NCBI GenBank assembly: GCA_900543345.1
Contig: UQRJ01000036.1
Span: forward strand, 1-14,569
Origin: an uncultured Sporolactobacillus sp.
GTDB taxonomy: Bacteria > Bacillota > Bacilli > Bacillales > Sporolactobacillaceae
DNA length: 14,569 nt
Direction of reading: 5' to 3'
The position numbers were made by a program, and so were the translations under genes. Under the pieces are notes generated by a model that was given only the letters and a program-made list of their open reading frames with translations, made no database searches and was not told the origin of the DNA. This document shows, piece by piece, positions 6,895 to 13,821 of this stretch (positions are counted from its first letter, which is position 1; each line of letters begins with the position of its first letter).

Positions 6895-7644
6895 TCAGAG
6901 CAGAAACGTGAAATAAAAAGTTTCTACCCAGCAGCCGAAAAAAAAGGCGGCCAGCATACCGAGTGCGATGAAAGGCACAAACGGAATCGGTTTTCTTTTT
7001 TTGCAGATGCGAATGAGCAGCAGCAGGGCACCGATGTATGCGCCGAAAACAACGGATAAGAAGAATCCGAGCAGCACCGTTCGAGTTCCGACGAGAAGAC
7101 CCAGAACGGTAAACAATTTGACATCTCCCCCGCCCATGCCACCGCGGCTGATGGCAACGGTCGCCAGAGTAACCGCAAACCCCATTGCTGCTCCGGCCGG
7201 GGCATCCCACCAGGGATGAGTTGGAAAAATCAAGCGGAAGACGGCAAATAGGATGAGAAAAAAGAGCAGAATCTTATCCGGTATCATCATTTCCGTCAAG
7301 TCGGTAACGAGTGCAATCATTAATAACGAAATAAGCAGCCAGCCGGTTATCAGTTCATCGGTCGAAGCGGCCTGTAAGAAACAAATGGTGAATAATAAAC
7401 CCGTCATGCCTTCAACAAAGGGATCGAGCGGTGAAATCCGGTAGCCGCATGTTCGGCACCGGCCTCTTAAAAAAAGATAGGAGAGGACGGGAACCAGATC
7501 ATAAACGGCCAGATGCCGACCGCATGAAGGGCAGTGAGAGGGCGGATAAACAATGGATTGACCCGATATGACGCGAATCCCGACAACGTTGAAAAATGAA
7601 CCGAACGTCAAACCGGTGATGAGAACGAGAGCGAGAGTTAACAT
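6895..7644 (-). CDS. comC: Type IV prepilin peptidase (A24 family), ComC/PilD-like
   Basis: A membrane aspartyl protease that cleaves, and in many family members N-methylates, type IV prepilin-like proteins. In Bacillales this serves the competence pseudopilus needed for DNA uptake. The protein is 249 residues with several membrane segments. The N-terminal GSFFNVVGIRV (15-25) is the conserved family start. Two zinc-binding pairs, C38/C41 (CPSC) and C63/C66 (CRTC), flank the cytoplasmic loop. Catalytic aspartates are D115, in DLTEMMIPD, and D174, in GMGGGD. ATG at 7644 has AAGGGGAAG 6-7 bases upstream. It stands alone, divergent from the UMF1 transporter gene and convergent with aspS/6S RNA. 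No pilin or com genes are in view, so comC rather than pilD is inferred from the lineage. Confidence 0.93.
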   Translation of the reverse strand: MLTLALVLITGLTFGSFFNVVGIRVISGQSIVYPPSHCPSCGRHLAVYDLVPVLSYLFLRGRCRTCGYRISPLDPFVEGMTGLLFTICFLQAASTDELITGWLLISLLMIALVTDLTEMMIPDKILLFFLILFAVFRLIFPTHPWWDAPAGAAMGFAVTLATVAISRGGMGGGDVKLFTVLGLLVGTRTVLLGFFLSVVFGAYIGALLLLIRICKKRKPIPFVPFIALGMLAAFFFGCWVETFYFTFLL

Positions 7645-8005
7645 GTTATTTCTTCCCCTTCAGCCTGATAAAATTCAGGGGACGGCGAATGCATTTTCAG
7701 CGTGAGATGGGGGGCGTGTCGTTCGACAATCGGAGGCATCGGTGCCGGACCCACTTCGCACCGCTGCAGACTACAGAAAAATCAAAATTATCATAGCATA
7801 CATTGATTGGAATTGACCAGATTTTTTTCCGGAAAGCGGACTGTGTTGCGGCTGACGCCGAATTGGCCGACTAGTTCTTTCTCCGAACGAACGACTTCTC
7901 GGCGCTGATTTTACAGAAAATTTACGTTTCTTCACACCGATACTTCATGAACCGATGCTATGGTAAAAACAGATTTATCAAGTTAAAGGGGAAGGAGCGG
8001 CAAAC
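7645..8005. other. Divergent intergenic region between comC and the UMF1 transporter
   Basis: 361 bases without a gene. It carries a likely comC promoter (7790-7798, minus) and the ribosome binding site of the transporter gene (GAAGGAG, 7991-7997). A leader of about 140 bases would precede comC. I recognise no riboswitch or operator, and I see no good sigma-A promoter for the transporter gene. Confidence 0.5.
7790..7798 (-). promoter_or_regulatory. Candidate extended -10 promoter for comC
   Basis: On the minus strand TGCTATGAT (7798 down to 7790) is an extended -10 element (TGnTATGAT). The -35 region is poor: TGGTCA with an 18-base spacer. The predicted start near 7783 gives a 5' leader of about 139 bases before comC. 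A weak -35 is compatible with activator dependence, but that is inference. Confidence 0.4.
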
Positions 8006-9543
8006 GTGCGGTTCACGAAAAAGGAAAAGAGCTGGATCATGTACGATTGGGCGAATTCGGTTTATGCAGTGATCATCATGGCGGCGGTTTTTCCCATTTA
8101 TTTTACCAATATCGCCAAGGTCAACCATATCGCGGGCGATGTCTGGTGGGGATATGCGACGTCGGGCACATCGCTGGTTGTCGCGCTTTCCGCTCCGTTT
8201 CTCGGCTCACTCGGTGATTTCAGGGGTATGAAAAAGAACCTTTTTCTCGTATTTTTAATGGTCGGTATCGTCTGCAGTGCCGGTTTGGCTTTTACTGATC
8301 GACCGGAGGCGATGCTCGTCGGTTACAGTCTCTCATTTATCGGTTTTGAAGGTTCTTTGCTTTTTTACGACAGTTTTCTGACCGACGTCACGGTACCTGA
8401 GCGGATGAACCGTGTGTCTTCTTACGGATATGCCATGGGTTACCTGGGCGGCAGCACGATTCCGTTTGTTATTTCCATTCTACTCATCATGTTCGGCAAC
8501 TCGATCGGCATCGATGGAACGGCGGCTGTCAAGCTTTCGATTGTGATGACCGCCTTGTGGTGGCTGGTTTTCAGCATGCCGCTTCTGCGTCATGTCCGCC
8601 AGGTACACGCCGTCGATCGGCCCGACCGCTGGCTCGTTCGTCGAGCACTGATCAATTTGAAACAGACGACATTATCGATTATCCGCAACCGCCGGCTGCG
8701 CTGGTTTGTCATTGCCTATTTTTTTACATCGACGGGGTGGGAACCGTTATCTCCATGTCTACTTCATACGGCAGTACGATCGGCCTCAGCAGCGGTCTGA
8801 TGATTCTGGCGTTGCTGATGATTCAGGTGCTCGCCGTACCGTTCTCGATTCTTTTCGGACGCCTGGCCGATCGCTTCGGTGTCCATCTCATGTTGGGGAT
8901 AGGGATTGCGGTGTATATGGTGATCTGCCTATGCGGCTTTTTCCTCGGCTTTTCGTTGGAACCGCATCAACAGGCTTACCAGCGCCATTTTGTTCGAGTC
9001 GTGGATCGCGCCGGTTCGGGGCTGGACGAGCAAACGCTCAGAAAGGTCAAAAACGACGGACTCGCCATTCTTTCGCAATCGGATCGTGCCGAGGCATTTG
9101 CCGCTCGAATGAAGTCACTTGCAGCATCGGCCAAGGGAAGTGATCGTGCCGCGCTGTTCCGGTTGGAACAAACGACCGGTGCTTTTCTGAAAGATCCGCT
9201 GCGATCGGCGGATTTCGACAGAGCGCTCAAGCGCTCAACCGTACTTTTCTGGCTGGTTGCTTTTCTGGTCAGCACTTGCCAGGGAGGAATTCAGGCGATC
9301 AGCCGCTCTTACTATGCTTCGCTGATTCCACGTGAACGTTCGAATGAATTTTTTGGTTTCTACGATATTTTCGGAAAATTTGCGGCCGTAATCGGGCCGT
9401 CCCTGTACGCCTTCGGTGCGTCGGTGACCGGACGTTCATCCTTCGGCATTTTGAGCCTGTTGCTGATTTTTGCCGTCGGACTGATGGCTTTGATTCTGGA
9501 CGCGAAGAGTGAAAAGAGACTCCCTCTTGCTCTCGGCGGCTGA
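8006..9543 (+). CDS. UMF1-family MFS transporter, reading frame interrupted by a one-base shift
   Basis: A multi-pass membrane transporter of the UMF1 (Atg22-like) group of the major facilitator superfamily; substrate unknown. Start is GTG at 8006 with GAAGGAG 8 bases upstream. Family signatures include MYDWANSVY (12-20), FYDSFLTDV (120-128) and, near the C-terminus, EFFGFYDIFGKFAAVIGP (448-465). The first frame runs to a stop at 8800 but loses homology after residue 240. The continuation is in the -1 frame and ends at 9543. The break falls at seven T (8719-8725). Joining the frames there gives an uninterrupted 512-residue protein reading YFFYIDGVGT across the junction. The protein is longer than the usual 420-430 residues because of a hydrophilic insertion at about 319-410. 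The shift could be a sequencing error, a real mutation or programmed slippage; the intact downstream frame favours the first or third. It is not obviously linked in function to comC. Confidence 0.85.
8719..8725 (+). other. T7 run, site of the frame change; matches a -1 slippery heptamer
   Basis: In the initial frame the codons read TAT TTT TTT ACA, so the run is T TTT TTT, the X XXY YYZ pattern for tandem -1 slippage. A slip back of one base gives TTT TTT TAC ATC GAC, restoring the expected FFYIDG. One missing T (seven instead of eight) would look identical. Only a weak 4-bp stem (ACGG with CCGT) is visible downstream. Confidence 0.6.
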
Positions 9544-9591
9544 TCCCGATTCGGCGCCAGGCGAAACGTGGTGTCATTCCATTAAAAAGCT

Positions 9592-9735
9592 CTGTTTGTT
9601 TTTCGCTGCAGGCACTGCTTTCCGCGGGTGATCCGTAGGCCTCCTCACTGCGGGGGCTCCCCGGCTCGCTTTTCCCGCCGGAGTTTCGCGCCTTCTAAAC
9701 CATGGCGCAACAAAAACAACATTATGTTTTAACAG
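9592..9735 (-). repeat. GC-rich palindromic intergenic repeat, copy 2
   Basis: About 144 bases, inverted relative to 6693-6857 and about 20 bases shorter because of deletions on both sides of the central region. Read on the minus strand it has AACATAATGTTG, then GTTTTTGTTGC, GGCGC, ACTCCGGCGGG, CCCGCGGAAAGCA, GTGCC and GCAGCGAAAAAC. Compared with copy 1, two base changes fall in proposed stems, and both keep pairing as G-U (C to T in the outer stem; GCGCC to GTGCC in the inner stem). It lies between the convergent UMF1 and RsfA-family genes. Confidence 0.85.
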
Positions 9736-9743
9736 AGATAATT

Positions 9744-9780
9744 AAAAAAAGCACTTCCGCATGTTTGGTGCGGAAGTGCT
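9744..9780 (-). terminator. Intrinsic terminator of the RsfA-family gene
   Basis: A perfect 12-bp stem, AGCACTTCCGCA (9750-9761) with TGCGGAAGTGCT (9769-9780), and a 7-base loop. On the minus strand it is followed by seven T (complement of 9744-9750). It lies about 20 bases after the stop of the gene ending at 9800. Confidence 0.92.
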
Positions 9781-9799
9781 AAATACGTTCGTTTGCTCA

Positions 9800-10480
9800 C
9801 TATTTAGCGATTTTTTCGAGGTTGCCGTTCTGATCCATTTTGAAAGTCGCGCCCTGGTCGGAATCCTGATCTTGAAAGGCAACCATTCGCCGGGCGCGCT
9901 CCATGATCCCGACTAATGCTTGATAATCGTCTTCGACCGTTTGCTGACGATTGTGCAGCGATTCTACTTCTTTCTCAAGTTCCTCGACCTGCTTTTGCAA
10001 CCGGGTGTTTTCCGATTTCAGATGGCTGTTTTCGCGATCAAGTCGGCCGCTGGCGGCCGAACCGCGTTCGAGCGACTGCAGGTAAGCAATCACATCGGGT
10101 AAACCGATCGAGGCGGGCGGCAAGGTATCGGCCGGTTTTTCTGCAGCTTCAGCCGTTTCGTCTGATTGCTGCGGCTCGGGCAGGTCGGGAAGATAGGCCG
10201 TTTCCATAGCGGGAAGTACCGGACGCACGCTTCTGGCCTGCTTTTCGGCACGTTTTTTTTGCTTGCGCTGTTTTTTGGCAATTTCGATGGCCTGCTCATA
10301 TTTTTTCCGGACAATGGCATTCCAGCGGAAACCGCAGGCTGCCCCGGTCCGGTTTAACCGGTCGCCGACTTCTTCAAACGCGTCCAATTGCGTACTTCCT
10401 TCGCGGATGTGCCGGAGGACAGTTTCCGCAAGGAGAAGATCGTCCTCATGCGACCAGGCATCTTGTCTCACTTTTGTCAT
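9800..10480 (-). CDS. RsfA-family transcriptional regulator (sporulation type)
   Basis: Resembles RsfA/YlbO proteins, DNA-binding regulators of Bacillales. RsfA of B. subtilis tunes gene expression in the forespore. The protein is 226 residues. A Myb/SANT-like domain covers about 1-60 (RQDAWSHEDDLLLAETVLRH at 5-24; then AFEEVGDRLNRTGAACGFRW at 34-53). A lysine/arginine-rich stretch (69-82) and an acidic, proline-rich linker (about 90-130) follow. A long coiled coil lies at about 145-195, probably for oligomerisation. ATG at 10480 is chosen because AAGAAGGAG lies 8 bases upstream and MTKVRQDAWS aligns with family N-termini; an in-frame ATG at 10528 lacks a binding site. It is 148 bases downstream of rarA on the same strand and ends in its own terminator. 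I could not find a convincing sigma-F or sigma-G promoter. Whether it is the rsfA or the ylbO orthologue is unclear. Confidence 0.88.
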   Translation of the reverse strand: MTKVRQDAWSHEDDLLLAETVLRHIREGSTQLDAFEEVGDRLNRTGAACGFRWNAIVRKKYEQAIEIAKKQRKQKKRAEKQARSVRPVLPAMETAYLPDLPEPQQSDETAEAAEKPADTLPPASIGLPDVIAYLQSLERGSAASGRLDRENSHLKSENTRLQKQVEELEKEVESLHNRQQTVEDDYQALVGIMERARRMVAFQDQDSDQGATFKMDQNGNLEKIAK

Positions 10481-10628
10481 GGTATACGCTCCTTCTTGCA
10501 TTCTAGCTGATGAAAAGAACATCGGCATCAGGGATGCTTTCCTTTTTCATCCTGGTACAAAAAGGATTGACAGACGCCGGGCAATTTATACATTCAAGAT
10601 TTTTTTAGTTTGCGAGTCGCCGGCACGA

Positions 10629-11963
10629 TCACTCTCCCTGTTTGTCGCGGCGGGCGAAATAGTCGAGTCGCTTTTGCACTGCGCGTTCATAGCCGCGCGG
10701 GGACGGCCGGTAAAACGTCTGATCGCGGAGGGCCGCGGGAAGGTAGGCCTGCGGTACATAACCGTCTTTAAAATCGTGCGGGTACAGATAGCCTTCCCCA
10801 TTCCCCAGTTTCTTCGCTCCTTTATAATGGGTATCGCGAAGCGGCGGCGGTACGTCTCCGGTCCGTTCATGTTCCACAGTCTTCAGTGCCTCGTCAATAC
10901 CGGCAATGATGGCGTTGCTCTTCGGCGCTGTTGCCACATACAATGCTGCTTCGGCTAAAGGAATACGCGCTTCGGGAAGGCCGACGAAGGTCGCCGCCGT
11001 GACGGCGGTGTTTGCCATTAACAAGGCATTGGGATCGGCAAGGCCGACATCTTCCGCCGCGTGAATAAAAATCCGCCGGGCGATGAACTTCGGATCTTCG
11101 CCGGCGGCGATCATTTTCGCCAACCAGTAAAGTGTGGCATCGGGATCCGATCCGCGCATGCTTTTGATAAAAGCAGACACCGTATCGTAATGATTATCCC
11201 CCTTTTTGTCGTATTGCAATACTTTTTGCTGGATTGACTCTTCGGCGACGCCAAGATCGATATGGATCATGCCATCCTTGTCCGGATCGGTCGTCAGAAC
11301 GGCCAGTTCCAGTGCCTGAAGCGCTTTACGGCTATCGCCGTCCGCTGCCTGGGCAAGATGTTCGAGAGCGTCATTGTCAAGATGGATCGGCAAGTCGCCG
11401 TAGCCGTGCTTTTTATCATGAAGCGCCTGCTTGAGAATCCGGCCGATATCCCCCGTGGAAAGCCGTTTGAAGCGAAACAGGCGCGACCGCGATAAGAGGG
11501 CCGGATTAATTTCAAATGTCGGGCTTTCTGTCGTTGCACCGATCAGGATAATCGTTCCCCGCTCTACAGCGGGCAGCAAGGCATCCTGCTGCCCTTTATT
11601 AAAGCGATGAATCTCGTCGATGAACAAAATGGTTTTCCGCCGATCGAATTTTAAACGCTCTGCGGCACCGGCTATCACTTTTTTTAAATCGCCTACGCCG
11701 GAAGTGACGGCGTTGAGTCGCTCAAAATAGGCAGCGGTTGATTTGGCGATAATATGAGCCAGTGTCGTTTTTCCGGTACCGGGCGGTCCGAAGAAAATCA
11801 TCGGTGTCAGTTTATCCGCCTGAATCGCGCGGCGCAACAGCCGGCCCTTTCCGACGATCTGTTCCTGACCGACGAATTCATCCAGCGTACTCGGCCGCAT
11901 CCGGTCGGCAAGCGGCCGATCGCGCAAAGATCGATCATTTTCGGTAAAATCAAAGAGGTCCAA
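10629..11963 (-). CDS. rarA: Replication-associated recombination protein A, AAA+ ATPase (RarA/MgsA)
   Basis: A clamp-loader-like ATPase acting at stalled replication forks, interacting with SSB in studied bacteria. The protein is 444 residues, usual for the family. Walker A GPPGTGKT (59-66), Walker B FIDEIHRF (114-121), sensor 1 GATTES (142-147) and the arginine-finger region LLSRSRLF (157-164) are present. The C-terminal MgsA-type tetramerisation domain includes MRGSDPDATLYWLAKMI and KTVEHERTGDVPPPLRD. I chose TTG at 11963, giving MDLFDFTEND. GAAAGGA lies 8 bases upstream of it, and MDLF is a common RarA start. The ATG three codons earlier (11972) directly abuts that site, and ATGs at 11990 and 12023 have none. 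It diverges from cymR, as in other Bacillales neighbourhoods. Confidence 0.95.
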   Translation of the reverse strand: MDLFDFTENDRSLRDRPLADRMRPSTLDEFVGQEQIVGKGRLLRRAIQADKLTPMIFFGPPGTGKTTLAHIIAKSTAAYFERLNAVTSGVGDLKKVIAGAAERLKFDRRKTILFIDEIHRFNKGQQDALLPAVERGTIILIGATTESPTFEINPALLSRSRLFRFKRLSTGDIGRILKQALHDKKHGYGDLPIHLDNDALEHLAQAADGDSRKALQALELAVLTTDPDKDGMIHIDLGVAEESIQQKVLQYDKKGDNHYDTVSAFIKSMRGSDPDATLYWLAKMIAAGEDPKFIARRIFIHAAEDVGLADPNALLMANTAVTAATFVGLPEARIPLAEAALYVATAPKSNAIIAGIDEALKTVEHERTGDVPPPLRDTHYKGAKKLGNGEGYLYPHDFKDGYVPQAYLPAALRDQTFYRPSPRGYERAVQKRLDYFARRDKQGE

Positions 11964-12040
11964 ACGTGTCATCCTTTCGGGAAATTGCATCAATCGACAT
12001 TGGAAACCATGGAAAACGTGCAAGAGATGGTTTTTTCGTC

Positions 12041-12046
12041 TATAAT
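12041..12046 (+). promoter_or_regulatory. Candidate -10 box for the cymR-iscS-mnmA unit
   Basis: A consensus TATAAT lies 138 bases upstream of the cymR start in the rarA-cymR divergent region. The -35 position at a 17-base spacing reads GTGCAA, only three matches to consensus, so this is tentative. No better candidate was found nearer the gene. Confidence 0.3.
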
Positions 12047-12183
12047 AATTTAGAGTCTATTTTTATTTTATCACACATGAGCAGATCGGTATCCGTGCGA
12101 ATTCCATATCGTGCGATGGCCGATCCGTCCGAAACAATATCCGACCATTAAGATTTGTAGATAGATTAAGGAGGTTTCTTCTA

Positions 12184-12606
12184 ATGAAAATTTCGACGAA
12201 GGGCCGTTATGGGCTGACGATTATGATGGCTCTGGCCAAAAATAAAGGCAGAGGACCGCTGTCGCTGAAGGCGATTGCCAAAGCACATAATCTTTCCGAA
12301 CATTACCTGGAGCAACTGATTGCGCCGCTGCGCAATGCCGGATTGGTAAGCAGTGTTCGCGGGGCATACGGGGGTTATATTCTGGCGAAAACGCCGAACG
12401 AGATTACGGCGGCGGATGTCATCCGTGTGCTGGAAGGCCCGATTCAGCCGGTTGAGGTGATGGAAGACGACGATCCGGCGAAGCGTGAATTATGGGCGAA
12501 AATCCGCGATGCAGTCTGTAATGTGCTGGAGGGTACGACACTAGATGATTTGATTCATTATGATTCGGATCCGGAGGTTCAAGATCCGGACATGTTCTAT
12601 ATCTAA
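12184..12606 (+). CDS. cymR: Rrf2-family cysteine metabolism repressor CymR
   Basis: A winged-helix repressor of sulfur and cysteine uptake genes. In B. subtilis it acts with CysK, sensing O-acetylserine. The protein is 140 residues and very like Bacillus CymR throughout: MKISTKGRYGLTIM at the N-terminus, the DNA-binding LSEHYLEQL (37-45), the wing RGAYGGYIL (59-67), and a C-terminus ending MFYI. It has a single cysteine, C112, and none at the IscR cluster positions, so it should not carry an Fe-S cluster. This supports CymR over IscR. The start ATG has a strong site, AAGGAGG (12168-12174), 9 bases upstream. iscS begins 48 bases after its stop, so repressor and sulfur-transfer enzymes are probably one unit. 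Any CymR operator here is not obvious. Confidence 0.95.
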   Translation: MKISTKGRYGLTIMMALAKNKGRGPLSLKAIAKAHNLSEHYLEQLIAPLRNAGLVSSVRGAYGGYILAKTPNEITAADVIRVLEGPIQPVEVMEDDDPAKRELWAKIRDAVCNVLEGTTLDDLIHYDSDPEVQDPDMFYI

Positions 12607-12618
12607 CTTGAGTTTACG

Positions 12619-12632
12619 CCCGGGCAACCGGG
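12619..12632 (+). other. Small GNRA-loop hairpin between cymR and iscS
   Basis: CCCGG (12619-12623) pairs with CCGGG (12628-12632) around a GCAA loop. No T run follows, so it is not a terminator. It sits 8 bases before the iscS ribosome binding site (AGGGGAGTG, about 12640-12648). It may influence RNA stability or separate expression of the two genes; this is inference. Confidence 0.4.
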
Positions 12633-12654
12633 ATGTTTAGGGGAGTGAAAGGGC

Positions 12655-13821
12655 ATGAAGCCCATTTATCTCGATCATGCCGCAACGACTTCGATCAATC
12701 CCGAGGTTCTTGACGTGATAGTAGATGTATATAAAAGGGTAATCGGCAACCCGTCGAGTATCCATTCGTTTGGCAGGCAGGCACGCAAAATCATTGACGA
12801 AGCGCGCCGCAGCATTGGACGTTATATTGGCGCACATAGCCGTGAAATTGTATTTACCAGTGGCGGAACGGAAGGCGACAATATGGCGATCATCGGCACG
12901 GCGCTGGCCAATCGCGAGGCGGGCCGGCATATTATTACGACAAAAGTAGAGCATCACGGTGTACTGCAGGCGTGCCGCTATCTGGAAACGCACGGGTTTT
13001 CGGTGGACTATCTCAATGTCGATCGGACAGGCCGGCTCGCGATCGACGAACTGAAACGCAAACTGCGCGACGATACGATTCTTGTGAGTGTAATGTACGG
13101 CAATAATGAAGTCGGAACGATCCAGCCGATCCGTGAGATTGCTCATTTGCTGGCGCCCAGTCGGACACTCTTCCATACGGATGTGGTTCAGGCCTTCGGC
13201 ACCGTCGACATTGACGTGAAAGACACGCCGATTGATTTGTTGTCAATGGCTGGACATAAAATCAACGGACCGAAGGGCATCGGTTTTCTCTATATTCGCG
13301 ACGGTGTAAAAGTGGAGCCGTTGACGTACGGCGGCGATCAACAGCGCAAGCGTCGTGCCGGGACACTGGATGTGCCGGCCGTTGCCGGGCTGGCGAAAGC
13401 TGTCGAACTTGTTTCCGGGCACTTGGACGAGCGTATCGGTCATTGTTTGAAGGTCCGCGGCGCGCTCCTAGATGCGCTGAATACGGCCCATGCGGATTAC
13501 CGGATCAACGGCAGCCCGGATCATTATCTGCCGCAGGTATTGAATCTTTATTTTCCCGGTGTGCCGGTTGAAGCATTGCTGACACGTCTGGACCTGGATG
13601 GCGTGGCGGTATCGAGCGGGTCGGCCTGCAGCGCGGGTTCGCTCGAGCCGTCACATGTCTTAACGGCCATGTTCGGTGACGAAGCACCGCAAACGCGCAG
13701 TTCAATCCGTATCAGCTTCGGGACAACGACGACGGTGCAAGAGGCGGCCGAAGCGGGTCGGCTGATCGCCCGTGATACCCGCGAACTGGCTCAATTCGAG
13801 AAAGCAGGTGACCGGCAGTGA
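12655..13821 (+). CDS. iscS: Cysteine desulfurase (NifS/IscS family, YrvO-like)
   Basis: A pyridoxal-phosphate enzyme that removes sulfur from cysteine as an enzyme-bound persulfide. Its position before mnmA marks it as the YrvO type that supplies sulfur for tRNA 2-thiouridine. The protein is 388 residues. YLDHAATT (5-12), GGTEGDN (70-76), VEHHGVL (98-104, cofactor-stacking H100), D176/Q179, and the Schiff-base lysine K202 in SMAGHKINGPKG are all present. The catalytic cysteine is C325 in SSGSACSAGSLEPSHVL. The loop GGDQQRKRRAGTLDVP replaces the usual GGxQExxxRxGTxN form, with leucine-aspartate where Glu-Asn is common. ATG at 12655 follows GGGGAGTG. Its TGA overlaps the GTG start of mnmA by four bases, implying translational coupling. 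Confidence 0.95.
   Translation: MKPIYLDHAATTSINPEVLDVIVDVYKRVIGNPSSIHSFGRQARKIIDEARRSIGRYIGAHSREIVFTSGGTEGDNMAIIGTALANREAGRHIITTKVEHHGVLQACRYLETHGFSVDYLNVDRTGRLAIDELKRKLRDDTILVSVMYGNNEVGTIQPIREIAHLLAPSRTLFHTDVVQAFGTVDIDVKDTPIDLLSMAGHKINGPKGIGFLYIRDGVKVEPLTYGGDQQRKRRAGTLDVPAVAGLAKAVELVSGHLDERIGHCLKVRGALLDALNTAHADYRINGSPDHYLPQVLNLYFPGVPVEALLTRLDLDGVAVSSGSACSAGSLEPSHVLTAMFGDEAPQTRSSIRISFGTTTTVQEAAEAGRLIARDTRELAQFEKAGDRQ

Noticed and set aside
6483..6911. 142-codon plus-strand open frame after aspS
   Set aside because: It covers the 6S RNA, its terminator, the whole of repeat copy 1 and the end of comC, and has no ribosome binding site or protein-like pattern.
8557..9543. A separate second transporter gene starting at 8557
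   Set aside because: Its first ~55 codons overlap the upstream frame out of register and encode no family sequence; homology begins only at the T7 run, so it is the second half of one gene.
10481..10528. Extended N-terminus (MPMFFSSARM...) for the RsfA-family gene
   Set aside because: No binding site precedes it, it spans the good site for ATG 10480, and family proteins start near MTKVRQDAWS.
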